Positions 1 to 8,571 of a stretch of DNA of 64,000 bases are shown here, piece after piece. A program made the translations under genes and the position numbers. The DNA comes from an uncultured Christensenellaceae bacterium (GTDB lineage: Bacteria; Bacillota; Clostridia; Christensenellales; UMGS416), in NCBI GenBank assembly GCA_944376795.1, contig CALWDW010000001.1:72915-136914 (forward strand). Reading direction: 5' to 3'. The first letter of the stretch is position 1. Each line of letters opens with the position of its first letter. The notes under the pieces are model-generated. The model worked only from the letters and a program-made list of their open reading frames with translations. It was not told the DNA's origin and did not search any database.

Positions 1-973
1 CATATGGTATGGCATTGTATTCGCAGTCGCTGGCAAACAGGCCCAGCCGTGCGCGTGTCCGCATGAGCCGGAAAGCCGCCCGGGATATCTCTTCCTCGGT
101 AACAAGCCCGTCCTGGTACGCCTGCAGCAAATGCAGGTACGTTACGCCGCAATTTACGTCACAGCCGTTGCGCAGCGCCAGGGCCGCCGACTCAGGAGCC
201 GTCCGCGTAACCATATGGAACTGATGAAAATCCTGAATGGCCCAGCAGTCGGAAACCACGTGGCCATCAAATCCCCATTTCTCCCGCAGGATATCATGGA
301 GCAGGGTCTTGCTTCCGCAGCATGGCTCCCCATTGGTACGATTATATGCGCCCATGACCGCCTCCACATGGGCCTCTTTCACACAGGCTTCAAAGGCCGG
401 CAAATAGGTCTCATAGAGATCTTTGGCTGAAACCTGTGCGTCAAATTCGTGCCGCAGGCCCTCGGGACCACTATGCACAGCAAAGTGCTTGGCGCAGGCC
501 GCCGCTTTGAGGTATTTTCCCTCTCCCTGCAGGCCCTTGATAAAGGCAACACCCAGGCGAGACGTCAGGTAAGGATCTTCTCCATACGTCTCATGTCCGC
601 GTCCCCAACGGGGATCGCGAAAAATATTGACATTGGGACTCCAGAAGGTCAGACCCTTATAAATATCCCGATCTCCCTCCTGGAAATAGGCATTGTACTT
701 TGCCCGGGCCTCGGTAGCAATGATGTCGGCAATTTTCCTGAGAAATTCCTCGTCAAACATTGCGGCCAAGGCAATGGCCTGTGGAAACATGGTGGCGGTT
801 CCGGCCCGCGCTACTCCGTGCAGGGCCTCATTCCACCAATTGTATGCCGGAATGCCGAGACGGGGAATCGCCGGCGCATTGTATCGGAGTTGTGATGCCC
901 GCTCCTCCAGTGTCATTTTTTTCACAAAATCCAGAGCGGTTCGTTGGCAGACGGCATTGGTTTGTGCATCCAT
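1..973 (-). CDS. Glycoside hydrolase family 3 beta-glycosidase, N-terminal part (cut by window edge)
   Basis: A minus-strand reading frame of 324 codons starts at ATG 973 and stays open to the window edge, so the C-terminal half is missing. AAGGAGG lies 9-10 bases before the start. The visible part is the GH3 catalytic barrel: an RWGRGHETYGEDPYLTS stretch near residues 122-138, KHFAVHSGPEG at 162-172, and SDCW at 241-244, where Asp242 is the expected nucleophile. GH3 enzymes of this type remove terminal beta-glucosyl or beta-xylosyl residues from oligosaccharides; the SDCW form and the RWGRGHETYGEDP block are common among xylosidase-like members, but the substrate cannot be settled here. There is no signal peptide, so it is probably cytoplasmic. 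It is divergent from the GH32-like gene, which suggests a small carbohydrate-use locus extending left of the window. Confidence 0.9.
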   Translation of the reverse strand, partial: MDAQTNAVCQRTALDFVKKMTLEERASQLRYNAPAIPRLGIPAYNWWNEALHGVARAGTATMFPQAIALAAMFDEEFLRKIADIIATEARAKYNAYFQEGDRDIYKGLTFWSPNVNIFRDPRWGRGHETYGEDPYLTSRLGVAFIKGLQGEGKYLKAAACAKHFAVHSGPEGLRHEFDAQVSAKDLYETYLPAFEACVKEAHVEAVMGAYNRTNGEPCCGSKTLLHDILREKWGFDGHVVSDCWAIQDFHQFHMVTRTAPESAALALRNGCDVNCGVTYLHLLQAYQDGLVTEEEISRAAFRLMRTRARLGLFASDCEYNAIPY

Positions 974-1041
974 GGCTTAACTGCCTCCTTTTCTTTCACG
1001 GTAAGCTGCGCTATAGAAATCCTTTGAATCATAGTGAAGCT

Positions 1042-1065
1042 ATCATATAGTGCGCCAATTGTCAA
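1042..1065 (-). promoter_or_regulatory. Possible promoter of the GH3 gene
   Basis: TTGACA (read on minus, 1065-1060) is a perfect -35 hexamer. No good -10 sits at 17 bases (TAGCTT), and the better TATGAT is only 12 bases away, so only the -35 is convincing. The same 15 bases around this -35 recur in the metal regulator promoter at 5435-5449. Confidence 0.35.
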
Positions 1066-1105
1066 CCCGTGATGTCGCCTGCGACAAGAACCTGTCGGCA
1101 AAAGC

Positions 1106-1135
1106 TTGTCAGCCCCCGGGGGCCTATGTTAGAAT
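1106..1135 (+). promoter_or_regulatory. Promoter of the GH32-like gene
   Basis: TTGTCA at 1106-1111 and TAGAAT at 1130-1135 are separated by 18 bases. The predicted leader is very short, ending at the AGAGGTG ribosome binding site near 1145-1151. Confidence 0.45.
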
Positions 1136-1157
1136 ACGATGCAAAGAGGTGAATACG

Positions 1158-2744
1158 ATGCATAAGGAGCCATTTCCCTTCATAACCAACCGCAGACTCC
1201 AGACACATTATCCCATAGTTCCTGAAGAACCTTTCAAGGCGCTGGAACAGGATCCTGTAACGCAGCACATGCAGGAAGAGCGCCAGCACCGGCTCGAGGA
1301 AGATCCTTATTTTCCCTTCTATCACTACACGGTTTCCGAAGGTTATATGAACGATCCCAACGGCCCTTGCCTATGGCAAGGACGCTGGCATCTGTTTTAC
1401 CAGCAATTTGTCCAGGGCGTTACCCTTTGGGGGCACGCAGTGAGCACGGACCTTGTCTCCTGGCAGGAGCTGCCCTTTGCGATCTGTCCGGATTCGGAAA
1501 AGGGATCTTGGTCAGGAGCCGTTTGGACAGATGATGACCGGGCTGTTGCCGTCTACTATGGCCATGGCGGTGAATGCGGACTATACTGCGCCACCTCTAG
1601 CGACCCACTTCTGCTCAATTGGGAGCCGGTACGGAGCGGCCCTGTCATTGCCAGCGTAGACACGCCACTGCCCGAAGCTACCGGGCCCGATGCCTTTGAT
1701 TCCGTGCCATACACGGTGGCTCCCATGCTGTACGATCCCTTTATCTGGCGCGAAAACGACATCTATTACGTGCTCTCCGCTGGCGTGCATCGCAATGTGT
1801 ACACAGGAGGCCTTCGCCGTGAAGAGTATCTTTTTGCCTCCCAGGATCTGCTGCACTGGATATATCTGCATCCCTTCATAGCCACCGAAGCATACAGTGA
1901 CCCCGGAGATGACGGCGGCTGCCCCTACTTTGTCCCCATCGGCAATAGGCACCTGTTACTCCACTACAGCCACAAATACGGCGCCCGCTATGCGCTGGGG
2001 CACTATGATACCAGCCGACATATTTTTCATCCCACCTCCGGTGCGAGAATCAATACCGTCTCGCAGATCGGCGGATATTGTGCACCCGCCGCCTGGCGGG
2101 ATCCTCAAAACCCCCAAAACCCGCTGGCTATCTATGTAATGCACGGCATTCGTCAACCGGCCGTGATGAGTCTCCCACACCGTCTTACCTTAGCAGGTCC
2201 TTGTGGCGACGCGCTGGCTGCCTGTCCAGCTGCCAGCCTGGAAAAGTGGCGTCGCAACCACCGTCACCTCACCCAGAATATTCAGGCAGGAGAGGTTGTT
2301 TTCCCTGAAATTCACGGTACTTCCCTGGAGATGGAGATCACCATACGCTGCAACCAGGACTGCGCGCCTGAGCTTCGCTTCTTCCGCGAAGAGGCGGGAA
2401 AGGCGTACACCTCTCTGCGTCTCTACCCAGCAGGAGGATCCAAGACCAAGGAGAAGGGAGAATGGCATTTTTCCGATACCCTGGTTCTGCAATGCGACCG
2501 CTCCAATCCCTCCATGGCTGCGCCTCCACCCGAAGCTATCGAACTCCCCTACCGGGATGGAGACGAAAGGAAGCTGCATATCTTCCTGGACCGCAGCGTG
2601 ATTGAGGTTTTCGCACAGGACACCCTTAGCCTAGGCCGCCGTGTATTCCCCGATCCATCGCACTGTGGCGTCTCCGCCCTATCCCACTTTGGCAGCTTTA
2701 CGCTGACCATAGACGCCTGGGAAATCCCTCCAGTTCTTCCCTGA
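1158..2744 (+). CDS. GH32-like five-bladed propeller glycosidase (sucrose/fructan hydrolase relative)
   Basis: The frame is open from 1050, but ATG 1158 is chosen because AGAGGTG precedes it at proper spacing; this gives 528 residues. Residues 61-77 carry the GH32 start motif with MNDPNG, where Asp66 is the expected nucleophile. A YDPF motif (Asp193) replaces the usual RDPF. The family's EC motif, which holds the acid/base Glu, reads DDGGCPYF at 251-258, with Gly in the Glu position. The C-terminal third has the GH32 beta-sandwich signature (LHIFLDRSVIEVF near residue 480). No signal peptide is seen, so it is probably cytoplasmic. The fold is clear, but invertase activity is not assured: this may be a subfamily with a different acid/base residue or substrate. 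It is divergent from the GH3 gene and followed by a strong terminator. Confidence 0.8.
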   Translation: MHKEPFPFITNRRLQTHYPIVPEEPFKALEQDPVTQHMQEERQHRLEEDPYFPFYHYTVSEGYMNDPNGPCLWQGRWHLFYQQFVQGVTLWGHAVSTDLVSWQELPFAICPDSEKGSWSGAVWTDDDRAVAVYYGHGGECGLYCATSSDPLLLNWEPVRSGPVIASVDTPLPEATGPDAFDSVPYTVAPMLYDPFIWRENDIYYVLSAGVHRNVYTGGLRREEYLFASQDLLHWIYLHPFIATEAYSDPGDDGGCPYFVPIGNRHLLLHYSHKYGARYALGHYDTSRHIFHPTSGARINTVSQIGGYCAPAAWRDPQNPQNPLAIYVMHGIRQPAVMSLPHRLTLAGPCGDALAACPAASLEKWRRNHRHLTQNIQAGEVVFPEIHGTSLEMEITIRCNQDCAPELRFFREEAGKAYTSLRLYPAGGSKTKEKGEWHFSDTLVLQCDRSNPSMAAPPPEAIELPYRDGDERKLHIFLDRSVIEVFAQDTLSLGRRVFPDPSHCGVSALSHFGSFTLTIDAWEIPPVLP

Positions 2745-2787
2745 CGGACAGTAGAGTTCCCTTTTATCTGATTATAGCGCATTCCAC

Positions 2788-2843
2788 GCCCAAAGGGGGC
2801 GCCGTGAAGAAACGCTTCACGGCGCCCCCTTTGGGCAGTTTTT
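2788..2843 (+). terminator. Rho-independent terminator after the GH32-like gene
   Basis: A perfect 22-bp stem (2788-2809 with 2815-2836) has a 5-base loop and is followed by TTTTT on the plus strand. It lies in the gap where this gene meets the metal ATPase gene tail to tail. On the minus strand the hairpin has no T-run. Confidence 0.9.
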
Positions 2844-2847
2844 ACTT

Positions 2848-4989
2848 TCAGCGGCCGTATAAGGCCCGCATCGCATTCAAAATGGCAAGCATGGAGACAC
2901 CCACGTCCGCAAAAACCGCCGCCCACATATTGGCTAGGCCCAATGCGCCCAGAATCAGCACCAGGCACTTGATTCCCAAAGCCAGTACAATATTTTGCCG
3001 TACAATGGACAGTGTGCGCCGTGAAATGGTGATAGCAGCAGCCACCTTGCTGGGCTCATCCCGCATAAGCACAACGTCCGCCGCCTCAATGGCGGAATCC
3101 GAACCTACGCCCCCCATGGCAATGCCAACATCGGCGCGCGCCAATACCGGCGCGTCATTGATCCCATCCCCCACAAACAGCAGGGTACCCCTGCCATTGG
3201 AAGAGGCAATGAGCCGTTCCGTGACCTCCACCTTTTCCTGGGGCAGCAGCCCGGCATGGACCGAATCAATTCCTACGGCTGCGGCAACGCCCTCTGCCGC
3301 AGCTGGAGCGTCTCCTGTCAGCATCACCACGCTCTTCACGCCAAGATTCCGCAGCTGCGACACAGCCTCTGCCGCATCCTCCTTGACCACATCCTCTATG
3401 GAAAGGGTTCCGGCAAAAGTACCATCGATGGCCACGTAAACCGTTGTACCTGCAGCATCCCACGCATGAGGGCACGGAATTCCTTCCCGGTCCATGAGCT
3501 TCCCATTCCCCGCCAGAACGCGGTGGCCGTCCACCAGGGCCGAGACGCCCATGCCGGGAATCTCCATGACCTCCTGTACCCTAGACTTTTCGATCTCCTT
3601 CCCGTATGCCTCTCGTATGGACTGCGAAATCGGATGATTCGAGGCGCTCTCCGCATAAGCTGCCATCTGCAGTAAAGTATCGCCGGTTTGCCCCTCTGGC
3701 TGGATCCTCGACACCGCAAAGGCGCCTTTGGTTAAGGTTCCTGTCTTATCAAATACAACCGTCTCTGCACGGGCCAGCGCTTCCATGTAGTTTCCGCCCT
3801 TGATCAGGATTCCTCTGCGGGAGGCGCCGCCAATTCCCGCAAAAAAGCTTAAGGGCACTGAAATTACCAATGCGCAGGGGCAGGAAATGACCAGGAACGT
3901 AAGCGCACGATGGATCCATTCGCTCCAGCCTCCTACAAACAGCGGCGGTCCGACAGCCAGCATAACGGCCAGTCCCACAACGGCCGGTGTGTAATACCGG
4001 GCAAATTTGGTAATAAAATTCTCTGTCTGGGCCTTCCGTGTACCGGCATGCTCCACCAGTTCTAGGATCTTTGCTGCCGTTGAGTCCTCGTAGCGCTTTT
4101 CTACCCGAATCTGGAGAAGCCCCTGCAGATTGATGGAGCCGCTGACCACCGCATCCCCTGGCTCGGTCTCCCGGGGAAGAGATTCCCCTGTCAAGGCGGC
4201 CATATCCAGGGTAGAGTGGCCATCCACAATCACACCGTCCACCGGGATCTTTTCCCCGGGCCGCACCCAAACCACCTCGCCGGGCTGCAGCACTTCAGGC
4301 TTTACATCCAGCACCTCGCCATTCCGCCAAACATGGGCAACAGGCGGCTTAATATCCATAAGCTCCGCAATGGAACGGCGGGAACGCCCTACGGCAAGGG
4401 ATTGGAACATCTCCCCAACCTGATAAAACAGCATAACCGCTACCGCTTCCGAAACTTCTCCCAAAAGCACAGCGCCTACCGAAGCGATGGCCATAAGGAA
4501 ATTCTCATCAAAGATTCGGCCATGGAACAGGTTCCGGCCCGCCGACCAGAGGATATCATAACCTGCGCAGACATAGGCGGAGAAAAGCAGCGCATAGTAG
4601 GCCACCGATCCCTTTCCCACAAAGAATCCCGCGGCAAAAAGCACCCCTGCCGCGAGAATGCGCCCCAGCATGATCCGGTCCAACCCCTCTTGATGGCTGT
4701 GGGCGTGGTCGTGGCCGTGCGCATGGTCATGGCATGTATGGCATGCGCTGTCTTGCTCTCCGCAGGGCTCCGTTTCCGATTCCAGATCCACAAGCCGCAC
4801 GGACGGCGCAATCTCACGGACGGCCTCGTGAAGCGCGATATCCTCTTCGGAAGCCAAATCTACGCTCAGCCTCTGCTGAACAAACTGCACAGACACATCC
4901 CTAACCCCCTGCAACTGCGTTAGTGCGGACGCAATCCGATCCGCACAGTGGGCGCAGTCCAGGCCTTCCATACGATAATTCTTTCTCAT
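2848..4989 (-). CDS. cadA: Cd/Zn/Pb-type heavy-metal translocating P-type ATPase
   Basis: This 713-residue P1B-type ATPase exports soft divalent metals across the cell membrane using ATP. An N-terminal HMA domain (residues 1-65) has the metal-binding pair Cys12/Cys15 in GLDCAHC. A Cys/His-rich stretch (about 76-99, with CHTCHDHAHGHDHAHSH) probably adds metal sites. Further motifs are TGES at 267-270, CPC at 370-372 in the transport helix, the phosphorylation site DKTGTLT (Asp414), and an ADVGVS segment near the C-terminus that matches the conserved Asp of the ZntA/CadA group. The CPC and late Asp point to Cd/Zn/Pb rather than Cu. It starts 21 bases after the ArsR-type regulator stop, so the two form a metal-responsive operon. 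Confidence 0.93.
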   Translation of the reverse strand: MRKNYRMEGLDCAHCADRIASALTQLQGVRDVSVQFVQQRLSVDLASEEDIALHEAVREIAPSVRLVDLESETEPCGEQDSACHTCHDHAHGHDHAHSHQEGLDRIMLGRILAAGVLFAAGFFVGKGSVAYYALLFSAYVCAGYDILWSAGRNLFHGRIFDENFLMAIASVGAVLLGEVSEAVAVMLFYQVGEMFQSLAVGRSRRSIAELMDIKPPVAHVWRNGEVLDVKPEVLQPGEVVWVRPGEKIPVDGVIVDGHSTLDMAALTGESLPRETEPGDAVVSGSINLQGLLQIRVEKRYEDSTAAKILELVEHAGTRKAQTENFITKFARYYTPAVVGLAVMLAVGPPLFVGGWSEWIHRALTFLVISCPCALVISVPLSFFAGIGGASRRGILIKGGNYMEALARAETVVFDKTGTLTKGAFAVSRIQPEGQTGDTLLQMAAYAESASNHPISQSIREAYGKEIEKSRVQEVMEIPGMGVSALVDGHRVLAGNGKLMDREGIPCPHAWDAAGTTVYVAIDGTFAGTLSIEDVVKEDAAEAVSQLRNLGVKSVVMLTGDAPAAAEGVAAAVGIDSVHAGLLPQEKVEVTERLIASSNGRGTLLFVGDGINDAPVLARADVGIAMGGVGSDSAIEAADVVLMRDEPSKVAAAITISRRTLSIVRQNIVLALGIKCLVLILGALGLANMWAAVFADVGVSMLAILNAMRALYGR

Positions 4990-5010
4990 AGCAGCATCTT
5001 CCGCCCCATG

Positions 5011-5379
5011 TCATTCTTGAATATGATTGAGTCCCTGGTCCAGTATGGTCTGGACATGTCCGTCGGCCAGCGAATACAGCACGGTCTTTCCTTCCCGGCG
5101 GTACTTAACCAGCTGGGACTGCTTCAACACGCGAAGCTGATGGGAAATGGCCGACTGACTGAGCCTGAGAATGGAAGCAATGTCACAGACGCACATCTCT
5201 GACTGAAGCAGAACGTACAGAATCTTGATTCTTGTAGAGTCTCCAAAGACCTTAAAGAGCTCCGCCAGATCATAGAGCATCTCCTCCTCCGGCATCCGCG
5301 CATTGACCTCGCGAACAATATCCTCATGAACACGAAGCAGCTCGCACCTCTCTATGTCCTCCCGATGGTTCTCATCCAT
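5011..5379 (-). CDS. ArsR/SmtB-family metal-sensing repressor (CadC-like)
   Basis: This 122-residue winged-helix repressor is first in the operon with the metal ATPase. Two potential metal sites are visible. The CadC-type alpha3N set consists of EMCVCD (Cys63, Cys65) plus the N-terminal Cys12. The SmtB-type alpha5 set is complete: Asp106, His108, His119 and Glu122 with the exact family spacing. The recognition helix lies in LSQSAISHQLRVLK (73-86). In this family metal binding releases the repressor from DNA, which would turn on the exporter. GGAGG precedes ATG 5379, and an 8-4-8 inverted repeat covers the predicted transcription start. Having both sites suggests sensing of Cd/Pb as well as Zn; that is inference. 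Confidence 0.92.
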   Translation of the reverse strand: MDENHREDIERCELLRVHEDIVREVNARMPEEEMLYDLAELFKVFGDSTRIKILYVLLQSEMCVCDIASILRLSQSAISHQLRVLKQSQLVKYRREGKTVLYSLADGHVQTILDQGLNHIQE

Positions 5380-5395
5380 TTTTCATCCTCCATTC

Positions 5396-5446
5396 ATATG
5401 AGCCATTGCTCATATATAATATATTATCTTTCGTGCCAATTGTCAA
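5396..5446 (-). promoter_or_regulatory. Promoter and ArsR-type operator of the metal exporter operon
   Basis: On the minus strand TTGACA (5446-5441), a 17-base spacer and TATATT (5423-5418) form a strong promoter. A perfect inverted repeat ATATGAGC-4-GCTCATAT occupies 5396-5415, over the predicted start site. This is the position and dyad form expected for an ArsR/SmtB operator. Confidence 0.75.
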
Positions 5447-5461
5447 CCCCCATTTCCCGCG

Positions 5462-5490
5462 TTGAGAAAAAAAGGGATCTATGGTAAAAT
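5462..5490 (+). promoter_or_regulatory. Promoter of pepT
   Basis: TTGAGA at 5462-5467, a 17-base spacer and TAAAAT at 5485-5490. AAAGGAGG follows just before the pepT start. Confidence 0.7.
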
Positions 5491-5527
5491 GATAAAGTCA
5501 AGACACTGTTAAAGGAGGCTTATATCG

Positions 5528-6745
5528 ATGCAGGTACTGGATCGTTTCTTGCACTATGTCAGCTTTGACACTGAGTCCAACGAGCGCTGTGCCGACTGTC
5601 CCAGCACACCCGGGCAGAAGGCGCTGGGCGCCGAGCTGGTTCGGGAGATGCAGTCCATGGGCGTATCGGGCGCCTATATGGATGACAATGGATATGTCTA
5701 CGGATGGGTGGAAGCTACGCCTGGCTGTGAATCCCTACCCTGTATTGGTTTCATCGCCCACATGGATACTGCCACGGCCCTATCAGGAGCCAATATTAAG
5801 CCGCGGGTCGTACGGGACTATGACGGCCAGGACATTCTCCTCAATGAAGAAAAAAACATTGTGATGCGTCCTGCAGAGTTCCCTCATTTGCTGGGATACA
5901 AGGGCTGTGATTTGGTGGTAACCGATGGCACCACTCTGCTGGGCGGCGATGATAAGGCCGGTATTGCTGAGATCCTGACCATGGCCCAGGAGCTCCTGGA
6001 GCACCCGGAAATTCCCCACGGCCGCATCGCCCTGGGCTTCACCCCGGATGAGGAGATCGGACGCGGCGCCGACCGCTTTGATGTCAAAGGCTTTGGCGCG
6101 GCATTCGCCTATACCGTGGACGGCGGCGGACTCGGGGAACTGGAATACGAAAACTTCAATGCCGCCGCTGCTCATGTCCAGATTCACGGCATCAGCATTC
6201 ACCCTGGCGACGCCAAGGGGAAAATGAAAAACTCCCTCCTGATTGCCGGAGAGTTCCAGAGCATGATGCCTCCTTTGGAGATTCCTGCCAATACCCAGGG
6301 CTACGAGGGTTTTTATCACCTTCAGTATGTCGAGGGCAGCGAAGAGAATACAGTTATGGACTACATCATTCGCGACCATGATATGGAGAAGTTCACGGCA
6401 CGGAAAGCCTACATCCAGCGAGTCGCCGACTATCTGAATGCCAAATACGGCAGCGGAACGGTAGAACTTACCGTAACGGATTCCTACTACAATATGAAGG
6501 AAAAGGTGCTCCCCCATACCGACATTCTGGACCGGGCGCGGGCCGCATACGCCTCTCTGGGGATCGAAACCGTTACCGTCCCCATTCGCGGCGGCACAGA
6601 CGGCGCCCGTCTCTCCTTTATGGGCCTCCCCTGCCCCAACCTCTCTACCGGCGGGCATAATGGACATGGCCGCTTTGAGTATGTCTGTGTCCAAGCCATG
6701 GAGAAAATGGTGCAGGTACTGGTACAGATCGCTGCGGCACGGTAG
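5528..6745 (+). CDS. pepT: Peptidase T (tripeptide aminopeptidase)
   Basis: This 405-residue M20-family zinc peptidase releases the N-terminal residue of tripeptides in the cytoplasm, as part of peptide use. The family metal and catalytic motifs are in order: AHMDTA near residue 78, GGDDKAG near 141, TPDEEIG near 176 (general-base Glu and metal Glu), VDGGGLGELEYE near 197, and GGHNGHGRFE near the C-terminus. The length matches the family. AAAGGAGG lies 9 bases before ATG 5528. It is a single-gene unit with its own promoter, divergent from the metal regulator. Confidence 0.95.
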   Translation: MQVLDRFLHYVSFDTESNERCADCPSTPGQKALGAELVREMQSMGVSGAYMDDNGYVYGWVEATPGCESLPCIGFIAHMDTATALSGANIKPRVVRDYDGQDILLNEEKNIVMRPAEFPHLLGYKGCDLVVTDGTTLLGGDDKAGIAEILTMAQELLEHPEIPHGRIALGFTPDEEIGRGADRFDVKGFGAAFAYTVDGGGLGELEYENFNAAAAHVQIHGISIHPGDAKGKMKNSLLIAGEFQSMMPPLEIPANTQGYEGFYHLQYVEGSEENTVMDYIIRDHDMEKFTARKAYIQRVADYLNAKYGSGTVELTVTDSYYNMKEKVLPHTDILDRARAAYASLGIETVTVPIRGGTDGARLSFMGLPCPNLSTGGHNGHGRFEYVCVQAMEKMVQVLVQIAAAR

Positions 6746-6786
6746 GCGCCGTGTCCCCTTCTCCCGCTGCCTTTATATAAGATCAA

Positions 6787-6825
6787 GCCCCCATGGCGTA
6801 ATGACCGCCGCGGGGGCCTTTGTCT
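6787..6825 (+). terminator. Probable terminator after pepT
   Basis: GCCCCC-rich arm 6787-6798 pairs with 6806-6817 (10 of 12 bases), followed by a loose T-rich tail (CTTTGTCTGTC). The gap 6746-7006 holds only this hairpin and the facing terminator of the leu operon. Confidence 0.5.
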
Positions 6826-6910
6826 GTCAAAAAAGCCGGCCTGCCGCCAGCCTCTTTCCTCCTAAGCGGCGTTTTGCTCTGTCCCCACATGAAACGCCTG
6901 AAATAAACAC

Positions 6911-6954
6911 AAAAAAGCCCCCGCAGAGATTTCCATAAGCATCTCTGCGAGGGC
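6911..6954 (-). terminator. Terminator of the ilv-leu operon
   Basis: Read on minus, a 14-bp stem (6954-6941 with 6930-6917, one mismatch) encloses a 10-base loop and is followed directly by TTTTTT (6916-6911). It sits about 50 bases past the leuB stop. Confidence 0.85.
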
Positions 6955-7006
6955 TGTATGCGGCTTCTTTCCAGGAGCTATCCACTTGATCCGCTGGACG
7001 CCCTGC

Positions 7007-8068
7007 CTACAGGTGCGCTATCACGGCGTCCGCCATTTCCCTGCAGGAAAGCGCCGCCGCACCTCCGGCCAGATCGGCTGTCCGCGCCCCATCCACTAAT
7101 GCATCTCGCACCGCGTTCTCGATCCGCCGTGCTTCGTCCTCCATTTCCAAGGAATAGCGAAGCATCATGGCCGCCGAAAGGATGGCCGCCAAGGGATTGG
7201 CGCGCCCGCTTCCCGCAATGTCCGGAGCCGAACCGTGAATCGGTTCATACAGCCCCCGGGTTCCTTCCCCCAAACTGGCCGACGGCAAAAGCCCTATGGA
7301 ACCGGTCAGCATCGAGGCTTCATCCGAAAGGATATCCCCGAACATATTGCTGGTTACGATGACATCAAACTGGCCAGGATCCCGCACCAATTGCATGGCT
7401 GCATTATCAACATACATATGGGACAGTTCCACCTGGGGATACTGGGCGGCCAGGACATTCACCGTTGCCCTCCACAGCCGGGAAGACTCCAGCACATTGG
7501 CCTTGTCCACGGAGACCAACTGCTTTTTCCGGCGCATCGCAGCCTCAAATGCCGTACGGGCAATGCGCTCGATTTCATAAACAGAATACCGCTCCACATC
7601 ATACGCCGTATAGCGCCCCGCGCTGTCGTTGCCGCTCCCATGCTCGCCAAAGTAGATCCCGCCGGTCAGCTCCCGGACAATCAGCAGGTCAAATCCGTCG
7701 CCCAGCACTTCGGCCTTCAACGGAGAAGCCTCGGCCAGCGGAGCCATCAGCGTGGCCGGGCGCAAATTAGCATATAGCCCCATAGCTGATCGAATCCCCA
7801 GCAGCCCTGCCTCCGGACGGAGAGAAGCAGGAACAGCATCCCATTTGGGGCCGCCTACCGCACCCAGAAGCACCGCATCGCTGGCCAGACAGGCATCCAC
7901 CGTCTCCTGGGGCAGCGGATTACCGCAAGCGTCAATGGCGCAGCCGCCGATGAGCGCCATATCAACCTGCCAGCTTCCCAGAGGCACGACCTTTTCCAGA
8001 AGGCGCAGGGTTTGCTCCATGATCTCCGGGCCAATCCCATCCCCCGGAAGTACTGTCAGTCTAGGCAT
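7007..8068 (-). CDS. leuB: 3-isopropylmalate dehydrogenase
   Basis: This cytoplasmic enzyme oxidatively decarboxylates 3-isopropylmalate to 2-oxoisocaproate with NAD, the third leucine-specific step. The first ATG in frame is 8122, but ATG 8068 is chosen: GGAGG lies 7 bases upstream and the protein then begins with the family start ([16 protein letters not shown]), giving 353 residues, the usual size. Family blocks are visible, including [13 protein letters not shown] near residue 135, [13 protein letters not shown] near 185, and [15 protein letters not shown] near 235 with the substrate/metal Asp residues. It is last in ilvB-ilvN-leuC-leuD-leuB and overlaps the leuD end by 8 bases, suggesting translational coupling. 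Confidence 0.95.
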   Translation of the reverse strand: MPRLTVLPGDGIGPEIMEQTLRLLEKVVPLGSWQVDMALIGGCAIDACGNPLPQETVDACLASDAVLLGAVGGPKWDAVPASLRPEAGLLGIRSAMGLYANLRPATLMAPLAEASPLKAEVLGDGFDLLIVRELTGGIYFGEHGSGNDSAGRYTAYDVERYSVYEIERIARTAFEAAMRRKKQLVSVDKANVLESSRLWRATVNVLAAQYPQVELSHMYVDNAAMQLVRDPGQFDVIVTSNMFGDILSDEASMLTGSIGLLPSASLGEGTRGLYEPIHGSAPDIAGSGRANPLAAILSAAMMLRYSLEMEDEARRIENAVRDALVDGARTADLAGGAAALSCREMADAVIAHL

Positions 8069-8567
8069 GGCCGGCCTCCTGAAGCTTGGCCCGGGTATAG
8101 GGAACCAGGCCGCCCGCGGCAATCAGCTTCTGCATGAACTCCGGGTAGGGAACCGTAGTATAAGTTTCTCCCCGGGTCCGGTTATAGATCACGCCTCGGG
8201 CGAGATCAACCTGGATCTCGTCGCCGGGCTGAATCCTATCCACCGCTTCGGGGCACTCCAGCATCGGCAGACCGATGTTAAGGGCGTTTCGATAAAAGAT
8301 CCGGGCAAAGCTCTTGGCAATCACGCAGGAAATGCCTGCCCCCTTGAGAGCTATGGGCGCATGCTCTCGGGACGACCCACAGCCAAAATTCCTGCCGGCC
8401 ACCATGACGTCCCCCGCCTGCACCCGCTGGGCAAAGCCGGCATCCAGATCCTCCATACAGTGGCGCGCCAGTTCCTTTTCGTCGAAGGTTACGAGGTAGC
8501 GGGCCGCAATGATGATGTCCGTGTCGATATGATCTCCGTAGATATGAACCTTACCACCCATCAGCAT
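8061..8567 (-). CDS. leuD: 3-isopropylmalate dehydratase small subunit
   Basis: With LeuC this 168-residue protein forms the aconitase-type isomerase that converts 2-isopropylmalate to 3-isopropylmalate. It has the short small-subunit fold with [13 protein letters not shown] near residue 12 and the swivel-domain motif [12 protein letters not shown] near 57. ATG 8567 is chosen because GGAGG lies 9 bases upstream; longer in-frame starts would run into leuC coding sequence. The length is typical of the archaeal/clostridial LeuD type. It starts 4 bases after the leuC stop and overlaps leuB by 8 bases. Confidence 0.94.
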   Translation of the reverse strand: MLMGGKVHIYGDHIDTDIIIAARYLVTFDEKELARHCMEDLDAGFAQRVQAGDVMVAGRNFGCGSSREHAPIALKGAGISCVIAKSFARIFYRNALNIGLPMLECPEAVDRIQPGDEIQVDLARGVIYNRTRGETYTTVPYPEFMQKLIAAGGLVPYTRAKLQEAGHA

Positions 8568-8571
8568 ACGC

